A DNA stretch of 32,591 nt from Bacillaceae bacterium SAS-127 (GCA_002261155.1 NKXN01000013.1:1-32591); one strand, 5' to 3'; numbered from the stretch's first letter, positions 24,320 through 32,551 are shown. Notes: generated by a model not told the origin, from the sequence alone. A program made the numbers and translations.

Positions 24320-25489
24320 ATGGGATCTAATGAAAATAATCTGTTTTGGAAGCTCGCTTATTTCTTTGTTGTGGAAAGAGATTACCAAATCATGACTATG
24401 GTTGACGATCGACAGGAGATGCTACTTGAGCACATAACGAATAAATCTGCTCAAGTGATTCGATTAATCCGTGCAGATGTCGATTGGTCGAATCGTCTCC
24501 GTAAAGATATTGAACGTGTGTCTGCGATAGGTGAAGGAATTCGTAAGCAATTAGGAAAGCGTCAGTTAAATATAGTTAATATTTACGTATCTTCTCACTC
24601 TCCGATTGATGATTACGAACGTTATATGAACGAGCCATTTTATTATCCGAAAGGGCAGAAAACAAAGGTAACATCGATTTTATTCAATCAAGAACGTCAT
24701 CAGGAAACAGTGGATCAGCTGAATGGGTTGTTTCAAGAGGCAATCGTTCCTTCTTTTTTGGATAGTTGCTCCGATGAGGAAGGATATGCGTATCAACGAG
24801 CAGTTTTGAGTTATTCTGTGAAGAAAACCGAAGAAGATCAAAAGCTGTTTAATTATGCTACTCCGTTTTTTTCTTTTTTATTTATCGGTGTACAAGTCCT
24901 TGTTTTCATGTTGATGGAGTTAAGTGGGGGGAGCACCAATTCAGCTAATCTCATTCGTTTTGGTGCGAAGTTTAATCCACTGATTCTTGAAGGCGAATGG
25001 TGGCGCTTTTTTACACCGATGTTTTTACATATAGGCTTTTTACATTTATTAATGAATACAGCGGCTCTTTATTTATTAGGAACAGTGGTAGAAAAGATTT
25101 TTGGTCGATTTCGCTTTTTATTGATTTATTTGTTTGCAGGTTTTACAGGAACATTGGCGAGTTTTTTAATGAATGATTCTTTATCAGCTGGCGCAAGCGG
25201 CGCGATATTTGGCTGTTTCGGTGCGTTGTTATACTTCGGTACAGTGTATCCTAGACAGTTTGTTCGCACGATGGGGATGAATATTATCTTTATTATTCTA
25301 ATCAACTTAGTGTTTGGATTTACAATGCCTGGAATTGATAATGCTGGTCATATTGGCGGCTTAATCGGTGGGTTTTTAGCGACAGGTGTCCTTCAGCTAC
25401 CGAAAAAGAGTCGGATCGGTAGACAACTGGGTTTTCTAGTAGGGACGATAATTTTAACGGCTAGTGCCTTATATATAGGTTTTAACTAA
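24320..25489 (+). CDS. gluP: Rhomboid family intramembrane serine protease GluP
   Basis: The protein has 389 residues. An N-terminal cytosolic domain (1-~175) precedes a rhomboid core with about seven helices. The catalytic dyad is Ser293 in GASGAIFG and His344 in NAGHIGGLIGG; HIGFLHLLMN provides the conserved His/Asn. B. subtilis GluP (YqgP), which also takes part in membrane protein quality control, has a C-terminal TPR domain; this one stops after the last helix and lacks it. ATG 24320 is preferred over 24299 because AAAGGCAGTGATGAG precedes it. It is followed by yqgQ after 36 bases. Confidence 0.92.
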   Translation: MGSNENNLFWKLAYFFVVERDYQIMTMVDDRQEMLLEHITNKSAQVIRLIRADVDWSNRLRKDIERVSAIGEGIRKQLGKRQLNIVNIYVSSHSPIDDYERYMNEPFYYPKGQKTKVTSILFNQERHQETVDQLNGLFQEAIVPSFLDSCSDEEGYAYQRAVLSYSVKKTEEDQKLFNYATPFFSFLFIGVQVLVFMLMELSGGSTNSANLIRFGAKFNPLILEGEWWRFFTPMFLHIGFLHLLMNTAALYLLGTVVEKIFGRFRFLLIYLFAGFTGTLASFLMNDSLSAGASGAIFGCFGALLYFGTVYPRQFVRTMGMNIIFIILINLVFGFTMPGIDNAGHIGGLIGGFLATGVLQLPKKSRIGRQLGFLVGTIILTASALYIGFN

Positions 25490-25525
25490 TGGATGTTGAA
25501 AATTTAGTTTAAAGGGTTGGTGTCA

Positions 25526-25735
25526 ATGAATACAATCTGGGATGTTCAACAGTTGTTAAAAAGATTTGGTGTGTTTGTTTATGTAGGAGATCGGGTGGCT
25601 GATTTAGAGCTAATGGAAGCGGAGTTAAAGGAGTTAAATCAGTCGCAACTCGTTGAACCGAGAGAATTTCAAATGGCGTTACTATTGTTGCGACATGAGA
25701 TTCAAAAAGAAAAAGATAAAGTAAAGAACAGGTGA
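25526..25735 (+). CDS. yqgQ: YqgQ family protein (DUF910)
   Basis: This 69-residue, helical, soluble protein starts MNTIWDVQQLLKRFGVFVYVGDR, matching the DUF910/YqgQ family, for which a three-helix nucleic-acid-binding-like fold has been suggested. ATG 25526 follows AAAGGG at 9 bases; an in-frame TTG at 25517 is less likely. It lies between gluP and glcK, as in B. subtilis. Its stop overlaps a possible upstream GTG of glcK. The function is unknown. Confidence 0.85.
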   Translation: MNTIWDVQQLLKRFGVFVYVGDRVADLELMEAELKELNQSQLVEPREFQMALLLLRHEIQKEKDKVKNR

Positions 25736-25740
25736 ATGAT

Positions 25741-26703
25741 GTGAAGACTTCATTAATTGCTGCTGTTGATCTTGGCGGAACGATGACAAAAATAGCGTTT
25801 ATTAACATGAATGGAGACATTGTAGTTAGTTGGCAAGTACCGACAGACGTTTCGGATCATGGGAAACGAATTGTCACGAACATTGCCCAGGAAATAAAGC
25901 AGAAACTATTAGAGTTGTCGATGTCGAAGGATCAACTTCTCGGTGTAGGTGTAGGTGCACCGGGGCCTTTTTCTGAAAGCGGAGTGATGTATACAGCCGT
26001 TAATTTAGGCTGGGAAAACAATTATCCTTTAAAGGCCCTTCTTGAACAAGAGCTTGGCCTTCCTGTTAGGGTAGAAAATGATGCCAACTGTGCAGCGCTC
26101 GGAGAAATGTGGAAAGGTGCTGGAGGTGGCGCGGAAAATTTGGTGTGCGTCACACTAGGAACAGGTGTCGGTGGTGGAGTGATTGTAAACGGTCAAATTG
26201 TTCGTGGAGCATACGGAGCTGCTGGAGAAATTGGTCATATGACGGTGATGACAGAGAATGGATTTATATGTAACTGTGGAAAAAGTGGCTGTTTAGAAAC
26301 GGTAGCTTCTGCAACGGGAGTTGTTCGATTAGCTTCACAACAGCTAGAGGCGACATCTAAAGCGTCTCTTTTAAGAACGAAGCAAAGCTTTAGCGCAAAG
26401 GATGTGTTTGAGACCGCAAAGATGGAGGATGAAATTGCTGCGTTTGCAGTTGATCGATGTAGTTCCTATCTTGGACTAGCGTTGTCTCATCTTGGTAACA
26501 CGTTAAACCCTGATGTCATTGTAATTGGGGGCGGAGTATCTAAGGCGGGAGAACCATTGTTACAAGCGGTCAGAAGAAAATTTAACGAGTTTGCGTTTAC
26601 CCCTGTTCGGAATTCAACCCGTATTGACTTAGCTACTCTTGGGAATGAAGCAGGTGTTATTGGAGCGGCTTGGTTAATTAAACAAAAGAACGATCTTGTT
26701 TGA
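25741..26703 (+). CDS. glcK: Glucokinase (ROK family)
   Basis: This 320-residue enzyme phosphorylates glucose to glucose 6-phosphate using ATP. ROK features are AVDLGGTMTKIAF (phosphate loop), ENDANCAALGE (sugar and catalytic Asp), LGTGVGGG, and the structural zinc motif CNCGKSGCLE. It matches B. subtilis GlcK closely. GTG 25741 is chosen because CAGGTGA lies at normal spacing; GTG 25732 overlaps that site and the yqgQ stop. It is the last gene of the gluP-yqgQ-glcK unit before a strong terminator. It could supply glucose 6-phosphate for NDP-sugar synthesis. Confidence 0.95.
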   Translation: MKTSLIAAVDLGGTMTKIAFINMNGDIVVSWQVPTDVSDHGKRIVTNIAQEIKQKLLELSMSKDQLLGVGVGAPGPFSESGVMYTAVNLGWENNYPLKALLEQELGLPVRVENDANCAALGEMWKGAGGGAENLVCVTLGTGVGGGVIVNGQIVRGAYGAAGEIGHMTVMTENGFICNCGKSGCLETVASATGVVRLASQQLEATSKASLLRTKQSFSAKDVFETAKMEDEIAAFAVDRCSSYLGLALSHLGNTLNPDVIVIGGGVSKAGEPLLQAVRRKFNEFAFTPVRNSTRIDLATLGNEAGVIGAAWLIKQKNDLV

Positions 26704-26725
26704 AAATTAGCATGAAAAACTTTAA

Positions 26726-26767
26726 GATAAAAAAACTCTATTTTCCTGTAAATGGAGTTTTTTTATC
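26726..26767 (+). terminator. Terminator of glcK
   Basis: GATAAAAAAACTC (26726-26738) pairs perfectly with GAGTTTTTTTATC (26755-26767), and an inner TATTT/AAATG pairing lengthens the stem. The T-tract is inside the right arm. Confidence 0.85.
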
Positions 26768-26926
26768 TTTGTTTTTTAATAGCGTAAACTACCATTCTAC
26801 AAAATCTCTGTTTTATCTTGTTTGCTTTTTTGTAAAAAAAGTATTAAGATTATCTATGATGTTTTTACAATTGCTAAATAAAGCAAGTGGTGTAAGCTGT
26901 GAGGGCTGTACTAAGGAGGGTATTTA

Positions 26927-28801
26927 ATGAAAGGAACCTTACGCAACAATGTTACGTTAATTGCTGTTGCTGTTTTGTTCTTGTGGTTGAAGACGTATTT
27001 TACTTATAAAACAAGCTTCCATATGGATATTGAAAACACTTTACAAGAGATTATTTTATTTATTAACCCATTGAGCTTTATTATGCTCGCGCTCGGAGTA
27101 AGCTTGTTGTTTAAGAGCGATAAGGCAAGAAATCGTTACGTGATGATTACGAGCTTTTTCTTAACAATCTTGCTTTATGCGAATGTAGTATTCTATCGTT
27201 TTTTTAATGACTTTATTACGTTACCGTTATTGTTCCAAACGAGCAACTTTGCTGACCTTGGTAACAGTGTAACGGAAGAGTTTAAATGGTACGATATTTT
27301 TTACTTTGCAGATTTAATTGTGTTAGCGATCATTTTAAAAGTGAAACCGAAATTTATTGCATTTCGTTCGATGACAAAGACAAATCGACGCGCCTTCTTT
27401 TTAACGGCGTTAGCGGTGTTATTTTTAAACTTAGGCTTATCTGAAATTGAACGTCCACAGTTGTTAACAAGAACATTTGATAGAGAAATGCTTGTTAAAA
27501 ATATTGGGACATTTAATTATCATATTTACGATGTGATGTTGCAGTCAAAATCATCAGCTCAGCGTGCGCTTGCTGATGGTAGTGAATTAGCCGATATTGA
27601 AAACTATTCCGATGCAAATTATGCTAAACCGAATGATGAATTGTTTGGTGCGGCTAAAGGGAAGAATGTGATCCTTGTATCGGTAGAGTCTACGCAAGAG
27701 TTTGTTATGAATAATACAGTGAATGGTCAAGAAATTACTCCGTTCATGAACCAGTTTGCTAAAGAAAGCTTATATTTTAATAATTTCTATCACCAAACTG
27801 GACAAGGAAAAACATCTGATGGTGAATTTCTAGTGGAAAATGCCTTGTACCCATTGAGCCGTGGTGCGGTGTTCTTCACTCATTCAGGAAACAAATACAA
27901 CTCGATGGCTCAAAAGTTAAGTGAAAATGGGTATTACACAAACGCGATGCATGCCAATAATAAAAGCTTCTGGAATCGGGACATCATGTACAAATCTCTA
28001 GGTTATGAGCGCTTTTATGAATTAGGAGATTATGATGTCAATGAAGATAATAGCGTAAACTGGGGTATGAAGGATATTCCGTTCTTTGAACAATCGGTTG
28101 AGCATATGAAAGAAATGTCACAACCTTTCTATTCAAAAATGATTACGTTAACGAATCATCATCCGTTTTATTACGATGAGGAAGATAAGTTCATTGATGA
28201 ATTTACATCTAAAGATGGAACGGTGAATCGTTATTTTGTGACGGTTCGTTATACAGATGAAGCGTTAAAAAGTTTTGTTGAGCAACTGAAAGCATCAGGT
28301 TTGTATGAAAACTCAGTGATTGTCCTTTATGGAGATCACTACGGTATTTCTGAGAACCATGATGAGGCGATGAGTGAATACTTAGGTAAAGAAGTGACAC
28401 CATTTGTTTCTACTCAGCTGCAAAAAGTTCCATTTATGATTCATGTACCAGGTGTTAAAGGAAGAGTGATTGATAGCGTTGGAGGTCAAGTCGATGTTCG
28501 ACCGACATTGCTTCATTTACTTGGAATTAATACAAAAGATGATTTGCAACTTGGACAAGATTTATTGTCTCCTGATTATGAAGATTTAGCTGTCTTCCGT
28601 GATGGGCGCTTTGTTACGAAAGATTACGTTTATGCAGATAATAAATGTTGGGATAAAACGACGGAACAACCAACAGAGAAAAAATACTGCGAACCAGCTA
28701 TGGAGAAGGCTTCAACAGAACTGAATTATTCAGATCGGATTATTTATGGTGATTTACTTCGTTTCTATGATCCGAATTCTGCCAAGAAACCTACTCAATA
28801 A
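26927..28801 (+). CDS. yqgS: Lipoteichoic acid synthase family protein (YqgS)
   Basis: LtaS enzymes polymerise glycerol phosphate from phosphatidylglycerol outside the membrane. The 624-residue protein has five N-terminal membrane helices (to about residue 170) and an extracellular sulfatase-like domain. Thr296 in [10 protein letters not shown] is the catalytic threonine equivalent; VESTQEF supplies the metal-binding Glu, and YGDHYG and TNHHPF are further active-site segments. Length and position match B. subtilis YqgS, one of several LtaS paralogues there. ATG follows AAGGAGGG. Promoter candidates near 26822-26860 are ambiguous. Confidence 0.93.
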   Translation: MKGTLRNNVTLIAVAVLFLWLKTYFTYKTSFHMDIENTLQEIILFINPLSFIMLALGVSLLFKSDKARNRYVMITSFFLTILLYANVVFYRFFNDFITLPLLFQTSNFADLGNSVTEEFKWYDIFYFADLIVLAIILKVKPKFIAFRSMTKTNRRAFFLTALAVLFLNLGLSEIERPQLLTRTFDREMLVKNIGTFNYHIYDVMLQSKSSAQRALADGSELADIENYSDANYAKPNDELFGAAKGKNVILVSVESTQEFVMNNTVNGQEITPFMNQFAKESLYFNNFYHQTGQGKTSDGEFLVENALYPLSRGAVFFTHSGNKYNSMAQKLSENGYYTNAMHANNKSFWNRDIMYKSLGYERFYELGDYDVNEDNSVNWGMKDIPFFEQSVEHMKEMSQPFYSKMITLTNHHPFYYDEEDKFIDEFTSKDGTVNRYFVTVRYTDEALKSFVEQLKASGLYENSVIVLYGDHYGISENHDEAMSEYLGKEVTPFVSTQLQKVPFMIHVPGVKGRVIDSVGGQVDVRPTLLHLLGINTKDDLQLGQDLLSPDYEDLAVFRDGRFVTKDYVYADNKCWDKTTEQPTEKKYCEPAMEKASTELNYSDRIIYGDLLRFYDPNSAKKPTQ

Positions 28802-28807
28802 TGCGAA

Positions 28808-28846
28808 GGAAAGCTTGCCTATTATGGTGAGCTTTTCTTTTTTTTT
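28808..28846 (+). terminator. Terminator of yqgS
   Basis: GGAAAGCTTGCC (28808-28819) pairs with GGTGAGCTTTTC (28826-28837), including a G.U pair and a mismatch, followed by nine Ts. Confidence 0.85.
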
Positions 28847-28914
28847 ATGTTTGAAAAGTGGACAGGTTATGCTGCATATATTATGAAGATTAGGTTTTTA
28901 TAAGGGGGGATCCT

Positions 28915-29799
28915 ATGCCTTTTTTATGCTTTTGGCCTTATGATTTTCAGCAGCTATTAACAGATATCAGTAAATTAAAGGGGGATTATTCGTTTATTCG
29001 TGTATACGAGATTGGAAAGAGTGTAGAAGGACGACCACTATGGGAAATCAAGATTGGAGAGGGAAAGAGAAAAGTTCATTTTAACGGTTCATTTCATGCT
29101 AATGAATGGATTACTTCTTCTGCATTACTTTCCTTTGTTAAAGAATATGCAGCAGCGATTGCAAAAGGCGATGATATAGAGGGCGTTTCATCGCAGTTGT
29201 TATTCAGTGAAAATAGTTTGTCCATTGTTCCTATGGTTAACCCCGATGGAGTGGAGTTGGTGATTAACGGGCCTTCAACAACAAATGAAAAACAGGTGTT
29301 AGCTATTAATAGTGGATCTACACAATTTTCAGGATGGAAAGCGAATATTCGTGGGGTAGATTTAAATAATCAGTATCCCGTCGGTTGGGAAATTGAAAAA
29401 GAGAGAAAACTACCTAAATCGCCTGCTCCACGCGATTATCCAGGAGATCGACCATTGAGTGAACCAGAAGCTATTGTCATGGCTGAACTGCAAATAAGAG
29501 AGCAATTTGAGCGTGTTCTTGCCTTTCATACACAAGGAGCAGAGTTTTATTGGGGATATAACGATAAAGAGCCGGAAGAGTCGAGGCGGCTAGCTAAGCG
29601 ATTTGAGAGAGTTAGTGGCTATGAAGCAGTTCGTTTCATCGATAGTCATGCGGGGTTTAAAGATTGGTTTATTCAAGAATACGAGCAACCGGGATTTACA
29701 ATTGAGCTCGGAAAGGGGTGTAATCCGTTGCCACTCACGCAATTAGCAACTATTTATGAGGCAACGAGAAGTATTTGTGTAGCCGCTTTATTAGAATAG
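28915..29799 (+). CDS. yqgT: M14 family zinc carboxypeptidase (YqgT-like)
   Basis: This 294-residue M14 peptidase resembles gamma-D-glutamyl-L-diamino acid endopeptidase I. Zinc ligands are His61 and Glu64 (FHANEW) and His205 (AFHTQG); the catalytic Glu is Glu264 in FTIELGKGCNPL. MVNPDGVEL and RGVDLNNQYPVGW are typical substrate-site segments. It would cleave peptidoglycan stem peptides or fragments. B. subtilis YqgT has N-terminal LysM domains; here the protein starts about 10 residues before the catalytic domain, with neither LysM nor signal peptide. ATG follows AAGGGGGG. Confidence 0.9.
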   Translation: MPFLCFWPYDFQQLLTDISKLKGDYSFIRVYEIGKSVEGRPLWEIKIGEGKRKVHFNGSFHANEWITSSALLSFVKEYAAAIAKGDDIEGVSSQLLFSENSLSIVPMVNPDGVELVINGPSTTNEKQVLAINSGSTQFSGWKANIRGVDLNNQYPVGWEIEKERKLPKSPAPRDYPGDRPLSEPEAIVMAELQIREQFERVLAFHTQGAEFYWGYNDKEPEESRRLAKRFERVSGYEAVRFIDSHAGFKDWFIQEYEQPGFTIELGKGCNPLPLTQLATIYEATRSICVAALLE

Positions 29800-29805
29800 A
29801 TGAGA

Positions 29806-29877
29806 AAAGAGCTGTCTTTAAGGCGGTCAGCTATTTCTACATCAGAAAAAGCAAGCGCTTTACTAAGACAGCTCTTT
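29806..29877. terminator. Long-loop hairpin between convergent yqgT and yqgW
   Basis: AAAGAGCTGTCTT (29806-29818) and AAGACAGCTCTTT (29865-29877) are perfect 13-base arms around a 46-base loop. The loop contains a smaller inverted repeat (AAAGC, GCTTT). On the minus strand the stem runs into TTTTCT. It is probably the shared terminator, with an unusually large loop. Confidence 0.55.
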
Positions 29878-29903
29878 GGCGATCCGATCGTTCTTTTAGG
29901 ATT

Positions 29904-30080
29904 TTAGTGCCCTCCAGGATAGCCGGAATGAATGAAGGTCATGATAGTAAACCATCCGAACACTCCAACAGTTCCAAGGCCAAAAATAATACCTAGCAAA
30001 TTTTTGTTTTTTAAAGCGCCCAATGAACTGAATACGGCAAGAATTGCAACAAGACCGAAAATAATAATTAAGCCGTTCAT
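29904..30080 (-). CDS. yqgW: DUF2759 family small membrane protein YqgW
   Basis: This 58-residue frame is MNGLIIIFGLVAILAVFSSL onward, ending FIHSGYPGGH. It has two membrane segments at about 3-21 and 31-50, joined by the basic loop KNKN. It matches the DUF2759 pattern (GWFTIMT..H.GYP) and the yqgW position before yqgX. AAAGGGG lies 8 bases before the ATG at the complement of 30078-30080. A longer overlapping minus frame (29896-30087) is Cys/Trp/Arg-rich and not a real protein. The function is unknown. Confidence 0.85.
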   Translation of the reverse strand: MNGLIIIFGLVAILAVFSSLGALKNKNLLGIIFGLGTVGVFGWFTIMTFIHSGYPGGH

Positions 30081-30111
30081 TGCCCAAACCCCTTTCTCGT
30101 TCTACTTAATA

Positions 30112-30139
30112 TTTACAAAGTTTATAATAACTATGTAAA
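30112..30139. promoter_or_regulatory. Palindrome around TATAAT in the yqgW/yqgX divergent region
   Basis: TTTACAAAGTT (30112-30122) and AACTATGTAAA (30129-30139) are inverted repeats with one mismatch around TATAAT (30123-30128). The site would cover the -10 of a minus-strand yqgW promoter about 35 bases before its start. It has the look of an operator. Confidence 0.45.
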
Positions 30140-30268
30140 ACAAGTACATACACACCACTATTTTATATTTTTTTTCAACGTTTGTCGAGGTGCAATATGA
30201 TAGTTCTTTAAATCAGCATGAATGACTGGTACGATAAAAGTATTCCAGTAGAAAGGTGTGCTGAACAT

Positions 30269-30901
30269 ATGAATTGGACACAATTGCCGTTAGGGACATT
30301 GAAGACGAATTGCTATGTACTTTCAAATAGCGAAAATGAATGTATTATTTTTGATCCAGGAGCAGAGGGAGATCGGTTAGTGGAATGGTTAAACGCCAAT
30401 GAACTCTCGCCGTTAGCTATTTTATTAACTCACGCTCATTTTGATCATATTGGGGCTGTGGATGATGTTCGAAATGCATTTAATATTCCGGTCTATCTCC
30501 ACGCTGAAGAAAAAGATTGGTTAACGAATCCTACGTTAAATGGTTCGGAATTTTTCCGCATGGGAATCGTTCATGCTAACCTTCCCGATCGAATTTTGAC
30601 AAATGAAGAGGAAATTAAGATTGGAAATTTTCATTTTAAATTATTTCACACGCCGGGTCACTCTCCGGGAAGTGTTTCTTATTATTATGAACAAGGTCGT
30701 GCGATTTTTTCTGGGGACGTTCTTTTTCGGGGGAGTATTGGACGAACAGATCTCCCTAAAGGAAATCATGATCAATTAATTGCTAGTATTCATCATCATC
30801 TGCTATCTCTTCCTGAAGAAACGATCGTCCTACCTGGACATGGACCAGCAACAAGCATTGGAGAAGAAATGGAAAGTAATCCTTTTCTAAATGGCTTCTA
30901 A
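30269..30901 (+). CDS. yqgX: MBL-fold metal-dependent hydrolase YqgX
   Basis: This 210-residue metallo-beta-lactamase-fold protein of the glyoxalase II-like group has the THAHFDHIGA metal motif (about 62-71), HTPGHSPGSVSYY, SGDVLF and LPGHGP, which complete the dinuclear metal site. The substrate is probably a thioester such as a bacillithiol or other thiol conjugate, but is not defined. ATG 30269 follows GAAAGGTG and matches the start of B. subtilis YqgX; the open frame from 30218 lacks a ribosome binding site. Confidence 0.92.
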   Translation: MNWTQLPLGTLKTNCYVLSNSENECIIFDPGAEGDRLVEWLNANELSPLAILLTHAHFDHIGAVDDVRNAFNIPVYLHAEEKDWLTNPTLNGSEFFRMGIVHANLPDRILTNEEEIKIGNFHFKLFHTPGHSPGSVSYYYEQGRAIFSGDVLFRGSIGRTDLPKGNHDQLIASIHHHLLSLPEETIVLPGHGPATSIGEEMESNPFLNGF

Positions 30902-30905
30902 TAAA

Positions 30906-30938
30906 AAAAACCAGCCGCTGAGAAGTAGGCTGGTTTTT
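30906..30938. terminator. Bidirectional terminator between yqgX and yqgY
   Basis: AAAAACCAGCC (30906-30916) pairs perfectly with GGCTGGTTTTT (30928-30938). Both strands have T-runs, fitting the convergent genes. Confidence 0.9.
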
Positions 30939-30946
30939 CTGAGCAA

Positions 30947-31189
30947 TTAGTGCCCAGCTCCTGGAGTTACCATAAATGTAGTCCAGTATGTGAATCCTGC
31001 AAAGAATACCGTTAAGTATCCTGCAAACACATAAATATACATTCTTTCAGTTAATTTCAAATAACTCAATAATAAGAAGAACCCCGTTTGACCTAAGAAG
31101 ATTAGAGCAGTGATATTCATGTGCCCAAGATAAAACATTACTGAAAAGATGCCTGTCCAAAAAGCTAAAACACGAAACATCCGATCCAC
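30947..31189 (-). CDS. yqgY: DUF2626 family membrane protein YqgY
   Basis: This 80-residue protein has three hydrophobic segments (about 5-22, 26-44, 50-72) and the tail VTPGAGH. The sequence RMFRVLAFWTGIFSVMFYLG and its location match B. subtilis YqgY (DUF2626), of unknown function. It begins at GTG (complement of 31187-31189) with AAAGGAGGGG 7 bases upstream. It is probably downstream of, or independent from, the regulator gene on the same strand. Confidence 0.9.
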   Translation of the reverse strand: MDRMFRVLAFWTGIFSVMFYLGHMNITALIFLGQTGFFLLLSYLKLTERMYIYVFAGYLTVFFAGFTYWTTFMVTPGAGH

Positions 31190-31271
31190 TATGTATCCCC
31201 TCCTTTATACAACTCTCCATCAATATCTTATTATAATGGAACAATCATGTAATTGTAAACGTTTCTTTCCG

Positions 31272-31961
31272 TTACTTTGTAACGATTACATGGTAGGTGC
31301 AATCTTTACACCCGTCTGTCATGCTGGCCGTTTGTTGAAATGATAACTGTTCAAATAAACTGTCAAAGGCACCTTTTAAAAAGGCAATGTGTATTTGACA
31401 GGTGAGCTCACTTTGTTGTTCTATAGCCTCTTTAAAAGGGCAATTGTATAGTGTGAAATGAATATGCAGGCCATCCTCCTTTTCCTTCATTTCCGGAATG
31501 TATCCAGTCATTGCGGAAATTTCCTGCAACAGCTGTAATTTTTCCTCACTTGATAATGCTCTTTGTGCGTTTAACTTTTGTCTAATTGTTTTTTCACCGA
31601 AGGAATAAGCGACTTTGTTGGCTTCTGTCATACCTAGTTCACCAATAGAGGCAAGGGTCGATAAGGCAATATTCGCAAGTAGTTGAAAATCTCTGTGTGG
31701 AAAAGAGAGTTGGACTGACTTGTCGGAAGGTTTGTACAACTTCCCTGGTCTTCCACCTTTTCCGGTTTTATGCAAACAAGAATCGACTATTTCGATGTCC
31801 TCCAATTTAGCCAGATGCAACCGTGCGACATTCGGATGAATATCAAATTGCTCAGCAATATCTTGCACAGACACTTCTTTTTGATGTTTGACCATGTACT
31901 GATAAATTGAAAATCTGGTGGGATCAGCTAGCGTAGCGGTCATTTTTAATGTTTGTTCCAT
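31272..31961 (-). CDS. Winged-helix regulator with C-terminal Cys cluster (SufR/COG2345-like)
   Basis: The protein has 229 residues. The N-terminal ArsR-like winged helix (about 5-80) contains LADPTRFSIYQYMVK, VQDIAEQFDIHPNVARLHLAKL and the wing GKGGRPGKLYKPS. The C-terminal domain has Cys174 (NCPFKEA), Cys188 (LTCQIH), Cys218 and Cys221 (GCKDC), a set resembling Fe-S-sensing SufR-type regulators. The spacing C-x13-C-x29-C-x2-C is seen directly; cluster binding is inferred. ATG (complement of 31959-31961) follows AGAGGTG at 6 bases, so the upstream TTG at 32003 is rejected. A minus-strand TATAAT lies at the complement of 31993-31998. It is divergent from mgsR. Confidence 0.85.
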   Translation of the reverse strand: MEQTLKMTATLADPTRFSIYQYMVKHQKEVSVQDIAEQFDIHPNVARLHLAKLEDIEIVDSCLHKTGKGGRPGKLYKPSDKSVQLSFPHRDFQLLANIALSTLASIGELGMTEANKVAYSFGEKTIRQKLNAQRALSSEEKLQLLQEISAMTGYIPEMKEKEDGLHIHFTLYNCPFKEAIEQQSELTCQIHIAFLKGAFDSLFEQLSFQQTASMTDGCKDCTYHVIVTK

Positions 31962-32077
31962 TTCAAACACCTCTATATTGTTTATTGTCTCCATTATAGT
32001 CAACGATCAATCAAGACGAAATGATAAAAGTCATACATTAGTGATCAAAAAAAGTTGGTAAAAATTTTATTTATTAT

Positions 32078-32130
32078 ATGTACAATGTTTGTATAAGTGT
32101 TGTATAATTTATCTAAAATATTTGTATAAT
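32078..32130 (+). promoter_or_regulatory. Phased TTGTATAA repeat array and promoter region of mgsR
   Basis: TTGTATAA occurs exactly at 32089, 32100 and 32122, and a 6-of-8 match (ATGTACAA) at 32078. Starts are 11, 11 and 22 bp apart; the vacant phase at 32111 is a degenerate 5-of-8 match. Two copies extend to TATAAT (32103-32108 and 32125-32130), possible -10 elements. No SigB promoter motif like that described for B. subtilis mgsR is seen. Confidence 0.6.
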
Positions 32131-32166
32131 CTAATTAGTAAAGTGAATATAAAAGGAGGGATAAAT

Positions 32167-32550
32167 ATGTCAAACATTATTTTTTATACGTATCCCAGCT
32201 GCACTTCATGCCGCAAAACGAAAAAGTGGTTGAACGCTCACTCTGTGACTTTTCAAGAAAGACATTTATTTAGAGAAACTCCGACGTATGATGAGCTCAT
32301 TCACCTACTTTCTTTAACGACCGATGGATTAGATGAACTATTGGCTGCGAGAAGTCAAACTTATAAAAATTTAAACGTGGATGTGAATGAGCTACCGTTA
32401 TCAGAGGTGGTGAAATTATTAATTAAAGAACCTAAACTGCTTAGACGGCCGATATTAACAGATGGCAATCAGCTTGTTGTGGGCTATCATCCTGAAGTAT
32501 TAAGAGGTTTAACGAATAACAAGCAGGACATGAAGATGATGCTATGTTAA
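32167..32550 (+). CDS. mgsR: Spx/ArsC family redox regulator MgsR
   Basis: This 127-residue thioredoxin-fold protein of the ArsC/Spx family has the redox motif Cys12-x-x-Cys15 (YPSCTSCRKTKKWL), LFRETPT in the RNA polymerase-contact region and LLRRPILTDG of the family. B. subtilis MgsR (YqgZ) modulates part of the general stress regulon by binding RNA polymerase. ATG 32167 follows AAAAGGAGGG; the frame upstream to 32089 runs through the promoter repeats and is not coding. It is followed by a hairpin and the inverted copy of the window-start repeat. Confidence 0.9.
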   Translation: MSNIIFYTYPSCTSCRKTKKWLNAHSVTFQERHLFRETPTYDELIHLLSLTTDGLDELLAARSQTYKNLNVDVNELPLSEVVKLLIKEPKLLRRPILTDGNQLVVGYHPEVLRGLTNNKQDMKMMLC

Positions 32551-32551
32551 A

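Noticed and set aside
26700-26927. 75-residue frame between glcK and yqgS
   Set aside because: It runs through the glcK terminator and the yqgS ribosome binding site, and its composition follows AT-rich noncoding DNA.
29896-30087. 63-residue minus-strand open frame rich in Cys, Trp and Arg
   Set aside because: It overlaps the 58-residue DUF2759 frame one base out of register; the latter has the ribosome binding site, the membrane helices and the conserved ending.
32078-32130. Possible CRISPR-like repeat array
   Set aside because: Repeat units are only 8 bases with 3-base gaps and no spacers; this is a promoter-region binding array.
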